In this document: piece by piece, positions 15,281 through 22,952 of the stretch | Layout: every line of letters begins with the position of its first letter | Position numbering within the stretch: position 1 is the first letter of the stretch | Assembly: GCA_045600065.1 (NCBI GenBank) | Contig: JAZRXE010000044.1 | Coordinates: 1-26,277 of the forward strand | Origin: RGIG2707 sp045600065 | GTDB taxonomy: Bacteria > Bacillota > Clostridia > Peptostreptococcales > Anaerovoracaceae | DNA length: 26,277 bases | Direction: 5' to 3' | Program-made: the position numbers and the translations under genes | The notes under the pieces: generated by a model | Told to the model about the DNA's origin: nothing | What the model saw: the letters and a program-made list of their open reading frames with translations, nothing else | Databases searched by the model: none

Positions 15281-16792
15281 ATGTCTGAATTTACGCTGGA
15301 AATGAGGGGAGTCTGCAAGTCATTCCCCGGCGTAAAGGCTTTGGATAACGTGCAGCTTCGTCTTCGCCCGGGCAAGGTGCACGCCTTGATGGGAGAGAAC
15401 GGAGCAGGGAAATCAACGCTTATGAAATGCATGTTCGGCATCTACAGCATGGATGAAGGACAGATTCTCATGGACGGCGAGCCCATCACCATAAAAGACC
15501 CCATGGACGCTCTCAAAAAGGGCATAGCCATGGTGCATCAGGAGCTGCAGCCCATACCGGCAAGGACTATAGGCGAAAATATCTTTCTCGGCAGATATCC
15601 GCTTAAAAAACTGCTGGGCATCTTCCCCTATGTGGACCACAAAAAAATGTACGAGGATACGGCTGCCCTGCTCGAAAGAGTCCACATGAATTTCGACCCC
15701 CGGCAGAAGCTGGGAGAACTGAGTGTTTCACAGATGCAGTCTGTGGAAATCGCCAAGGCGGTCAGTGCAAACTGCCGCGTACTCATATTGGATGAACCGA
15801 CCTCATCCCTTACCCAGAACGAAGTTGATGCGCTTTTCCGCATCATCGGGGATCTTAAGGAAGAGGGCGTTGCAATAGTATATATCTCTCATAAGATGGA
15901 CGAGATACTTCAGATCGGAGACGAGGTCACCATCATGAGAGACGGCCAGTACATAGGTACCTGGCCTGCCAGCGAGCTGACCACCGATATGATCATCACA
16001 AAGATGGTAGGCAGAGAGCTGACCAACCTGTATCCCCCCAGGGATAACGTACCCGGAGAAGTGATATTCCAGGTCAGGGACTTTACTTCCGTAAATCCCA
16101 AGAGCTTCAGAGATGTAAGCTTCGATCTTCGCAAGGGAGAGATACTGGGCGTGGGCGGCCTTGTGGGCGCACAGCGCACAGAGCTTATGGAGGGCCTTTT
16201 CGGAATAAGATCTCACAGCAGGGGCAGCATCACCTATAAGGGTCAGGAGATGAAGGTCGACAGACCAAAGAGTGCCATAGACCAGGGAGTTGCCATGCTC
16301 ACCGAGGACCGCAGAGGCAGCGGCATTCTGGGCGTTCTGTCCGTTGCGGACAATATTTCGATATCTTCTCTGAGTCACTATCTTAAGAATGGTTTTTATC
16401 TTGATGACAGAGCCATAGATGATCTTGTAAAGGACAATGTGGCCAAGATGAATATAAAAACGCCTTCCGGCAAGACTCAGATCCAGTCGCTGTCCGGAGG
16501 AAACCAGCAGAAGGTGCTTATAGGCCGCTGGCTGGCCAACGATCCGGATGTGCTGATACTGGATGAACCCACCAGGGGCATAGACGTAGGCGCCAAATAC
16601 GAGATCTACTGCATAATCGCCGATCTTGCCAGGCAGGGCAAGAGCATAATCATGATCTCTTCCGAAATGGGAGAGCTGATAGGAATGTCCGACCGCATAA
16701 TGGTCATGTGCGACGGCAGGGTAACGGGTTTCGTGGATGGCCGGGACGCCACCCAGGAACACATCATGGAACTTGCCACCAGATTCGAGTAG
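15281..16792 (+). CDS. mglA: Galactose/methylgalactoside ABC transporter ATP-binding protein
   Basis: The 503-residue double ATPase powers MglC. The first domain has Walker A GENGAGKST at 38-46, signature LSVSQMQ and Walker B LILDEPTSSLT. The second domain has the usual degenerate Walker A of sugar importers (GGLVGAQRTE), then LSGGNQQKVLIGRW and LILDEPTRGIDVG. This two-domain form is typical of the RbsA/MglA/XylG class. The start MSEFTLEM is taken because GGAGGAACA precedes it; the in-frame ATG at 15212 lies in the terminator hairpin. mglC follows 18 bases later. Confidence 0.93.
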   Translation: MSEFTLEMRGVCKSFPGVKALDNVQLRLRPGKVHALMGENGAGKSTLMKCMFGIYSMDEGQILMDGEPITIKDPMDALKKGIAMVHQELQPIPARTIGENIFLGRYPLKKLLGIFPYVDHKKMYEDTAALLERVHMNFDPRQKLGELSVSQMQSVEIAKAVSANCRVLILDEPTSSLTQNEVDALFRIIGDLKEEGVAIVYISHKMDEILQIGDEVTIMRDGQYIGTWPASELTTDMIITKMVGRELTNLYPPRDNVPGEVIFQVRDFTSVNPKSFRDVSFDLRKGEILGVGGLVGAQRTELMEGLFGIRSHSRGSITYKGQEMKVDRPKSAIDQGVAMLTEDRRGSGILGVLSVADNISISSLSHYLKNGFYLDDRAIDDLVKDNVAKMNIKTPSGKTQIQSLSGGNQQKVLIGRWLANDPDVLILDEPTRGIDVGAKYEIYCIIADLARQGKSIIMISSEMGELIGMSDRIMVMCDGRVTGFVDGRDATQEHIMELATRFE

Positions 16793-16810
16793 GAAGACGA
16801 GGAAAAGACA

Positions 16811-17800
16811 ATGATCAACAAAGCCGTTAAATACCTTAAGGAAAACCCCATTGTGGTGCTCCTGCTTCTGGCCTCCCTCTACATGTGCTGGATGGACAAG
16901 AATTTCAGGACCTGGGCCAACCTGTCAAACCTGATAAGCAATACCTCTGTAAGATTCATAATAGCTCTGGGCGTTTCCGGCTGCCTTATCACCAAGGGCA
17001 CCGACCTGAGCGCCGGACGCCAGGTCGGCATAGCCGCCTGTATTTCCGGCATACTGATGCAGAGAGCCGATTACAGCAGCAGGGTCACCGCGCTGCCCGA
17101 AATGAACATGTTCGCGGTGCTTATGATAGTTGTATTTATAGGAGCGTGCTTTGGCATCATCAACGGACTGATAATATCCAAGCTCCATGTTCCGCCGTTC
17201 ATCACCACCCTGGGTACCCAGACCATAATCTACGGTATCTGTCTGGTGGTTACCAATGCCCAGCCCATAGGCGGATTCCAGAAGATCTATACCAAGCTGA
17301 TCACAGGCAAGATCGGAGACACCAAGAGCTTCCATCTGCCTTACCTGCTGTTTGCGGGTCTGGCCTTCGGACTGTTCTTCTGGTTCCTTTACAACAAGAC
17401 ACGTCACGGCAAGTATATGTATGCCATAGGCGGCAATGAGACCGCGGCAGAGGTCTCCGGTGTGAATACCACCCTGACCACCATCATGATCTATATGACC
17501 GCAGGCATTATGTATGCAGTGGGAGGCTTCCTGCTGGCAGGCAAGTCCGGCGGAGCTTCGGCCTCAATGGGCCAGGGCTACGAGCTTGAAGCTATAGCAG
17601 GCTGCACCATAGGCGGTGTTTCCACCACAGGTGGCATAGGAACCGTGCCCGGGATACTTGTGGGTGTGCTGGTGTTTGAGCTGCTGAAGATAATACTTCA
17701 GTTCCTGGGCGTCAACCCCTATTACAACTACATCGTTCAGGGTATAGTCATCGTGACCGCAGTCGCTCTGGATATCAGAAAATACGTCAAGAAGAAGTAA
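16811..17800 (+). CDS. mglC: Galactose/methylgalactoside ABC transporter permease
   Basis: The 329-residue integral membrane protein of the ribose/galactose importer permease family has about eight to ten hydrophobic helices. Recognisable segments are GCLITKGTDLSAGRQVGIAA, INGLIISKLHVPPFITTLGT, YAIGGNETAAEVSGVN (the cytoplasmic coupling loop that meets MglA), and GYELEAIAGCTIGGVSTTGG, which includes the conserved second-repeat turn. It forms the sugar channel. GAGGAAAAGAC precedes the ATG. It is the last gene of mglBAC, followed by a terminator 45 bases on. Confidence 0.92.
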   Translation: MINKAVKYLKENPIVVLLLLASLYMCWMDKNFRTWANLSNLISNTSVRFIIALGVSGCLITKGTDLSAGRQVGIAACISGILMQRADYSSRVTALPEMNMFAVLMIVVFIGACFGIINGLIISKLHVPPFITTLGTQTIIYGICLVVTNAQPIGGFQKIYTKLITGKIGDTKSFHLPYLLFAGLAFGLFFWFLYNKTRHGKYMYAIGGNETAAEVSGVNTTLTTIMIYMTAGIMYAVGGFLLAGKSGGASASMGQGYELEAIAGCTIGGVSTTGGIGTVPGILVGVLVFELLKIILQFLGVNPYYNYIVQGIVIVTAVALDIRKYVKKK

Positions 17801-17845
17801 GCGGACTGACGCAGCTGCTCCGGCGTAATTATGTACAAGACATCG

Positions 17846-17878
17846 ATCTGCATGGACATAAAAGCCATGCAGATTTTT
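17846..17878 (+). terminator. Intrinsic terminator of mglBAC
   Basis: A perfect 10-bp stem, ATCTGCATGG (17846-17855) with CCATGCAGAT (17865-17874), has a nine-base loop followed by TTTT. Confidence 0.85.
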
Positions 17879-17881
17879 GAT

Positions 17882-17927
17882 TGTTCGATATGGTCTGAAC
17901 ATTTTTAGCTGCCCTTGAACTCCGAAC
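17882..17927. promoter_or_regulatory. Possible PurR-box-like sites upstream of purE
   Basis: TGTTCGATATGGTCTGAACA (17882-17901) has complementary TGTTC and GAACA ends, and a CCGAAC occurs at 17922-17927. The Bacillus PurR box has a CCGAAC-type core arranged in inverted pairs, so these could be operator halves about 20-65 bases ahead of the purE -35 box. Spacing does not match the Bacillus standard well. Confidence 0.2.
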
Positions 17928-17948
17928 CGGGCTAAAATCGGACATTTA

Positions 17949-17977
17949 TTGAAAGCGAAGGCTTTAAGGTGTAGACT
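17949..17977 (+). promoter_or_regulatory. Candidate promoter of the pur operon
   Basis: TTGAAA (17949-17954), a 17-base spacer and TAGACT (17972-17977) lie 38 bases before the purE ATG. The short T-rich leader leaves no room for a purine riboswitch. Confidence 0.5.
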
Positions 17978-18015
17978 TAAACTGCTTTTTTGTTTTTTGG
18001 ATCAAGGAGAATGAA

Positions 18016-18504
18016 ATGAAAAAAGTAGGAATCATCATGGGCAGCGACAGCGATCTGCCCGTAATCAAGAAGGTAAGCGATACCCTCAGCGCACTGGATG
18101 TACCCTTTGAAGTGCACGTATTCTCTGCTCACAGGACCCCTGACGCCGCAGCTCAGTTTGCCGCAGACGCCAGAAAGAACGGATTCGGAGCAATCATAGC
18201 CGCCGCAGGCATGGCCGCCCACCTGGCAGGAGCCCTGGCTGCAAGGACTACACTCCCCGTAATAGGCATACCCTGCAAGTCCTCTGTTCTGGACGGCATG
18301 GATGCCCTGCTTTCCACAGTGATGATGCCCTCCGGCATCCCCGTGGCCACTGTTGCCATAGACGGCGGTAAGAATGCCGCTCTGCTGGCAGCCCAGATTC
18401 TGGCCGTGGAGGATGGTGATCTGGCAGCGAAGCTGGATGCAAAGCGTGCCGAGGAGCAGAATGCCGTGCTGGAAAAGGATGCTCATATAGCCGAGCGCCT
18501 TTAG
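18016..18504 (+). CDS. purE: 5-(carboxyamino)imidazole ribonucleotide mutase
   Basis: The 162-residue class I PurE moves the carboxyl group of N5-CAIR to give CAIR in purine synthesis. Motifs are MGSDSDLP near the N-terminus, SAHRTPD, the AAGMAAHLAG loop (GAGGAAHLPG in Bacillus), and GMDALLSTVMMPSGIPVATVAI. The SAHRTP form and the LLS..MP segment favour class I over the CO2-using class II. Class I enzymes need PurK to make N5-CAIR; purK is not in the visible part of the operon. AAGGAG precedes the ATG. It is the first gene of the pur operon. Confidence 0.93.
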   Translation: MKKVGIIMGSDSDLPVIKKVSDTLSALDVPFEVHVFSAHRTPDAAAQFAADARKNGFGAIIAAAGMAAHLAGALAARTTLPVIGIPCKSSVLDGMDALLSTVMMPSGIPVATVAIDGGKNAALLAAQILAVEDGDLAAKLDAKRAEEQNAVLEKDAHIAERL

Positions 18505-18554
18505 CCCGGCACTGATCTCATCAAATAAGTATTGCAATAAAAAGGAGAAGAAAC

Positions 18555-19241
18555 ATGGAAAACAAGCTCGTTTATACCGGAAAGACCAAGAATGTGTATG
18601 AACTTCCCAACGGCAACTATCTGCTCAAGTTCAAGGACGACGTTACAGGCAAGGACGGCGTCTTTGATCCCGGCGAAAACTCCGTAGGTCTGAGCATCGA
18701 AGGCGTGGGCGATGTCAACCTGCGCATGTCCATCTATTTCTTTGAAAAAATAAACGCCGCAGGCATACGCACTCACTTTGTAAGCGCAGATCTGGCCGAT
18801 ACCACCATGGAGGTCCTGCCCGCAAAGGTGTTCGGACACGGTCTGGAGGTAGTATGCAGAAACAAGGCCGTGGGCAGCTTCATCAGAAGATACGGCGAAT
18901 ATATCGAATCCGGCGCCGATCTGCCCTCCTATGTGGAGACCACCTTCAAGAACGACGATCTGGGCGATCCTCTGGTGACCAAGGATGCTCTGGTAGCCCT
19001 GGGCGTTATGAGCGATCAGCAGTACGAGGATATCAAGGCTATGACCAAGCAGATCACCAAGATCGTTGCCGACGATCTGGCAGACAAGGGCATGGTACTT
19101 TATGATATCAAGTTCGAATACGGCTACGACAAGGACGGAAACGTGATGCTCATCGACGAGATCGCTTCCGGAAACATGAGAGTCTACAAGGACGGAGAAT
19201 ACATTCAGCCCATGGAGCTCTCCGAGCTGTTCTTTAAGTAA
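18555..19241 (+). CDS. purC: Phosphoribosylaminoimidazole-succinocarboxamide synthase (SAICAR synthetase)
   Basis: The 228-residue ATP-dependent ligase joins aspartate to CAIR. The N-terminus KLVYTGKTKNVYEL carries the ATP loop, LLKFKDDVTGKDG follows, and VVCRNKAVGSFIRRYG, LYDIKFEYGYD and LIDEIASGNMRVYKDG match the family in order. The aspartate/nucleotide-site segment reads DEIASGNMR, where well-studied PurC proteins have DE..TPDSSR, so it belongs to a divergent subgroup. AAAGGAGAAG precedes the ATG. Its TAA abuts the purF ATG without a single spacer base, indicating translational coupling. Confidence 0.92.
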   Translation: MENKLVYTGKTKNVYELPNGNYLLKFKDDVTGKDGVFDPGENSVGLSIEGVGDVNLRMSIYFFEKINAAGIRTHFVSADLADTTMEVLPAKVFGHGLEVVCRNKAVGSFIRRYGEYIESGADLPSYVETTFKNDDLGDPLVTKDALVALGVMSDQQYEDIKAMTKQITKIVADDLADKGMVLYDIKFEYGYDKDGNVMLIDEIASGNMRVYKDGEYIQPMELSELFFK

Positions 19242-20666
19242 ATGGGCGGCTTTTTCGGAGCAGTATGCAGCAGGGACGTTGTGCTGGATGTGTTTTTCGG
19301 CACTGATTATCACAGCCATCTGGGAACCAAGAACGCCGGCATGGCGATCTGGAATCCCGAGCTGGGCTGCATGCGCCAGATCCATTCGATTGAAAACGTT
19401 CCCTTCAGAACCAAATTCGAGGAAGACCTTCCGGGCTTTAAGGGCTGCTGCGGCATAGGCTGTATAAGCGATACCGACCCCCAGCCCCTGATGCTGAGCC
19501 TGCGCAAGGGCGTGGTCGCCATGGCGACTGTAGGCATTGTCAACAACGCTAAAGAGCTGGAGCAGTACTTCCTGGACAAGGGTCATCATTTCACCACCAT
19601 GAATGCCGGAAAGCTCAATGTCAACGAGCTGGTGGCAGCTCTGGTCAACGAAAAGGAAGACATAGCCGAGGGCATACACTACGCTCAGGATATGATAGAC
19701 GGCACCATAACCATGATGCTCATGACTGGCCCGGACAATATCATAGTCAGCAGGGACAAGCACGGCAGGCTTCCTGTGCATATTGGCAAAAGCGATGACG
19801 GATACTGCGTATCCTTTGAGTCCTTTGCCTACCATAAGCTGGGCTACACCGACGCCTACGAGCTGGGCCCCGGAGAGATAGTCAGCCTCAGCCACAGCGG
19901 GTATCAGATACTTTCTCCGGCTCATCCGGAGGATCTTAAGATCTGCGCCTTCCTGTGGGCCTATTACGGCTATCCCAATTCCAATTACGAGGGCAACAAT
20001 GTGGAAATGATGCGCTACCGCAACGGCGAGATCATGGCAAGAGACGAGATCATCGCAGGCTCCATGCCCAAGGTGGACTATGTGGCCGGCATGCCCGATT
20101 CCGGCATACCCCATGCCATAGGCTATGCCAACAGAAGCGGCAAGTTCTTTGCAAGGCCCTTCGTCAAATACACTCCCACCTGGCCGAGATCCTTCACGCC
20201 GGAAAACCAGAAGGTGCGCAATCAGGTGGCCAAGATGAAGCAGATACCCGTGCCCGAGCTCATCGAGGGCAAGAAGCTGATGATCATAGACGATTCCATA
20301 GTCAGAGGCACCCAGATGAGGGAGACCGTGGATTTCCTCTATGAATCCGGCGCTTCCGAGGTCCATATGCGTTCGGCCTGCCCGCCGCTTATGTATCCCT
20401 GCAGGTTCCTGAACTTTTCCAGAGGCGAATCCGAAATGGATCTGCTGGCAAGAAGGGTAATTCACGAGCTGGAGGGCGACGAAGGCAAGGAGCATATAGA
20501 CGAATACAGCGATTTCCGTACCGAAAGAGGACAGTGTCTGCTCAAGAGCATATGCGACAAATTCGGTTTTGACAGTTTATCTTATCAGTCCCTGGACGGG
20601 CTGCTGGAGGCCATAGGTCTGGACAGAGACAAGGTCTGCACCTATTGCTGGACAGGAAAGGAATAA
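19242..20666 (+). CDS. purF: PurF-family amidophosphoribosyltransferase lacking the catalytic glutaminase cysteine
   Basis: The 474-residue protein matches PurF along its length and ends with a phosphoribosyltransferase domain carrying the PRPP loop IDDSIVRGT (349-357). The N-terminal Ntn domain is altered: PurF normally matures to an N-terminal CGVFG, but here the protein begins MGGFFG, with Gly at the Cys position. An in-frame TAA (the purC stop) immediately precedes the ATG, so no longer N-terminus is possible. The glutamine-binding Arg of the RY.TAG motif (now GCISDT) and the Asn of HNGN (now TVGI) are also gone. The four iron-sulfur cysteines of the Bacillus enzyme are retained as Cys235, Cys387, Cys466 and Cys469. 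It may make phosphoribosylamine from ammonia or a partner's ammonia. No strong ribosome site is visible. Confidence 0.88.
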   Translation: MGGFFGAVCSRDVVLDVFFGTDYHSHLGTKNAGMAIWNPELGCMRQIHSIENVPFRTKFEEDLPGFKGCCGIGCISDTDPQPLMLSLRKGVVAMATVGIVNNAKELEQYFLDKGHHFTTMNAGKLNVNELVAALVNEKEDIAEGIHYAQDMIDGTITMMLMTGPDNIIVSRDKHGRLPVHIGKSDDGYCVSFESFAYHKLGYTDAYELGPGEIVSLSHSGYQILSPAHPEDLKICAFLWAYYGYPNSNYEGNNVEMMRYRNGEIMARDEIIAGSMPKVDYVAGMPDSGIPHAIGYANRSGKFFARPFVKYTPTWPRSFTPENQKVRNQVAKMKQIPVPELIEGKKLMIIDDSIVRGTQMRETVDFLYESGASEVHMRSACPPLMYPCRFLNFSRGESEMDLLARRVIHELEGDEGKEHIDEYSDFRTERGQCLLKSICDKFGFDSLSYQSLDGLLEAIGLDRDKVCTYCWTGKE

Positions 20667-20669
20667 AAA

Positions 20670-21710
20670 ATGAAAGATTCACACTCTGAATCCTATGCGG
20701 CTGCAGGAGTAAACATCGAGGCCGGCTACGAGGGCGTAAAGCTCATGAAAAAGCATGTAGAGCGTACCATGATACCCGGTGTGGTCTCAGACATAGGCGG
20801 CTTCGGCGGTCTGTTTGCCCCGGATATTGCCGGAATGAAGGAGCCTGTACTGGTCTCCGGCACCGACGGCGTGGGCACAAAGCAGCGCATAGCCCAGATC
20901 CTGGGCGTGGATGATACCGTAGGCATAGACTGCGTTGCCATGTGCGCCAACGACATAGTCTGCTGCGGCGCAAAGCCCATATTCTTTCTGGATTATATAG
21001 CCATAGGAAAGAACGAGCCTCAGCGTGTGGCCGATCTGGTGGCCGGTGTGGCCGAGGGCTGCGTTCAGGCAGGCTGCGCCCTTATAGGCGGAGAGACCGC
21101 AGAGCATCCGGGCACCATGAAGCCCGATGATTACGATCTGGCGGGCTTTTGCGTGGGCATCGCGGACAAATCAAGGATCATAGATCATTCAAAGATGCAG
21201 GAGGGCGATGTGATAATCGCTCTGGCATCCAGCGGGATCCATTCCAACGGCTATTCCCTGGTCAGAAAGGTATTTGATGTAGAGAATGCCGATCTGGGTG
21301 AAAAGCCCGCAGAGCTGGGCGGAAAGACCCTGGGCGAGGTTCTGCTGACCCCCACCCGCATCTATGTTAAGTCCGTGCTGGCAGCCATTGAGGCCTCCGA
21401 GGTACACGGAGTCAGCCACATTACAGGCGGCGGCTTCTACGAGAACATACCCAGATGCATACCCGACGGTCTGTGCGCAAGGATAGACAAGGCTGCCATC
21501 AAGACTCCCCCCATCTTCGGACTGCTTCAGACCAGGGGCAATATACCCGAAAGGGACATGTTCAACACCTACAACATGGGCGTGGGCATGAGCCTTATAG
21601 TTTCTGCGCAGACTGCGGATGCAGCCCTGAAGGCTCTCAGGGATGCCGGAGAGGATGCCTATATCATCGGCACCGTGGTAAGGGGCGAGGATAAGGTGGA
21701 ATTATGTTAG
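20670..21710 (+). CDS. purM: Phosphoribosylformylglycinamidine cyclo-ligase (AIR synthetase)
   Basis: The 346-residue enzyme closes the imidazole ring, turning FGAM into AIR with ATP. It has the PurM/PurL-fold motifs YAAAGVNIEAGYEGV, VSGTDGVGTK (the nucleotide loop), CANDIVCCGAKPIFFLDY, GGETAEHPG, SSGIHSNGYSLVRK and the late HITGGGFYENIPR. Length is normal. It begins three bases after the purF stop. Its own stop overlaps the purN start by seven bases, so the order purF-purM-purN is tightly coupled. Confidence 0.95.
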   Translation: MKDSHSESYAAAGVNIEAGYEGVKLMKKHVERTMIPGVVSDIGGFGGLFAPDIAGMKEPVLVSGTDGVGTKQRIAQILGVDDTVGIDCVAMCANDIVCCGAKPIFFLDYIAIGKNEPQRVADLVAGVAEGCVQAGCALIGGETAEHPGTMKPDDYDLAGFCVGIADKSRIIDHSKMQEGDVIIALASSGIHSNGYSLVRKVFDVENADLGEKPAELGGKTLGEVLLTPTRIYVKSVLAAIEASEVHGVSHITGGGFYENIPRCIPDGLCARIDKAAIKTPPIFGLLQTRGNIPERDMFNTYNMGVGMSLIVSAQTADAALKALRDAGEDAYIIGTVVRGEDKVELC

Positions 21711-22318
21711 AAAAGGCAAGGGTCGCCGTGCTGGTTTCCGGCGGCGGCACCAATCTTCAGGCCATTATAGATGCCCAGAGCAGCGGCATCATACACAGCG
21801 GCAGCGTGGAACTTGTGGTATCTAATGTTTCGGATGCCTATGCCCTTACAAGGGCAGAAAACGCAGGCATAGAAAACCTGGTGATGCGCCGCCGTGATTA
21901 CGGCTCCGCCCTGGAGTACAACAGCGCCCTGGCAGAGCTGCTTGACAGCAAAAGCATTGATCTTATAGTGCTCGCGGGCTTTCTGAGCATACTTACCGAG
22001 GACTTTACCGAGCATTTTAAAGACCGCATAATAAACGTGCATCCCTCTCTGATCCCCAGCTTCTGCGGCAAGGGTTTCTACGGACTTAAGGTCCACGAGG
22101 CGGCCCTGGCATACGGAGTGAAGGTCAGCGGAGCAACGGTGCATTTTGTAAACAGCGTACCCGACGGCGGCAGGATCATAGCCCAGAAGGCTGTGGCAGT
22201 GGAGGAGGGGGATACCCCGGAGATACTCCAGCGCCGCATCATGGAGCAGGCCGAGTGGATATTGCTGCCTGAGGCAGTAGAGGATATCAGCAGGGTCATC
22301 ATGGAAGGCAGGCATTAA
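21704..22318 (+). CDS. purN: Phosphoribosylglycinamide formyltransferase (GAR transformylase)
   Basis: The 204-residue folate-dependent enzyme formylates GAR. It shows the N-terminal VLVSGGGTNLQAI, the catalytic triad (Asn111 and His113 in NVHPSLIPSF, Asp154 in VPDGGRIIAQ) and the folate-side LAGFLSIL. The usual AFPG after HPSL is SFCG here, a mild deviation. It starts inside the end of purM (seven-base overlap) behind AAGGTGGAA, and its TAA abuts the next ATG. Confidence 0.94.
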   Translation: MLEKARVAVLVSGGGTNLQAIIDAQSSGIIHSGSVELVVSNVSDAYALTRAENAGIENLVMRRRDYGSALEYNSALAELLDSKSIDLIVLAGFLSILTEDFTEHFKDRIINVHPSLIPSFCGKGFYGLKVHEAALAYGVKVSGATVHFVNSVPDGGRIIAQKAVAVEEGDTPEILQRRIMEQAEWILLPEAVEDISRVIMEGRH

Positions 22319-22951
22319 ATGAGCGAATTCTTGGATTTTCTTAAAAACAACAGCTACCCCGGCAGGGGCATTGTGGTGGGCAAGGACTGCGTCTATTATT
22401 TCATAATGGGCAGATCCGAAAACAGCCGCAACCGCATATTCAAACAGACGGAGGACGGCATACGCACAGAGGCCTTCGATCCTTCAAAAATGAAGGATCC
22501 CAGCCTTATCATCTATCATCCCGTGCGCAGGGCAGACGGAAAGCTTATAGTAACCAACGGCGATCAGACAGATACCATATGGCAGATGAAGGATTTCCGC
22601 AAGGCCCTGATGACCCGGGAATACGAGCCCGACGGCCCCAACTTCACCCCCAGGATATCCGCGATAATAAACGAAGACGGAAGCTTCGAGATCTCTATAC
22701 TTAAGCATCTGAACGGACACTGCCTCAGGGAGTTCTTCTGCTACGAGGACTGCCCTCAGGGCAAGGGATATTTTATCAGCACCTACCAGGGCGACGGCAG
22801 CCCCCTGCCTTCCTTTGCAGGTGAGCCCATGGAGGTGGATATGCCCGGAGCGGAAGAGCTTTGGGATGCCCTCAATGCTGACAACAAGGTCTCTCTGTAC
22901 GCCAATGTGGGCGGCAGCGTAAGGCTTTTCAACAAGAATTTAGGAGATTAA
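22319..22951 (+). CDS. purO: PurO-type IMP cyclohydrolase
   Basis: The 210-residue protein resembles the IMP cyclohydrolase family first known from archaeal PurO (PF07826), not the cyclohydrolase half of bacterial PurH. The signature pieces are YPGRGIVVGKD (13-23), FIMGRSENSRNRIF (28-41), TNGDQTD (79-85) and GPNFTPRISAI (106-116). It would close FAICAR to IMP, the last step of the pathway. Context supports this strongly: the next gene encodes only AICAR transformylase, so the operon needs a separate cyclohydrolase. The start is fixed by an in-frame TAA (purN stop) directly upstream. Archaeal activity is experimentally known; activity here is inferred. Confidence 0.85.
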   Translation: MSEFLDFLKNNSYPGRGIVVGKDCVYYFIMGRSENSRNRIFKQTEDGIRTEAFDPSKMKDPSLIIYHPVRRADGKLIVTNGDQTDTIWQMKDFRKALMTREYEPDGPNFTPRISAIINEDGSFEISILKHLNGHCLREFFCYEDCPQGKGYFISTYQGDGSPLPSFAGEPMEVDMPGAEELWDALNADNKVSLYANVGGSVRLFNKNLGD

Positions 22952-22952
22952 T

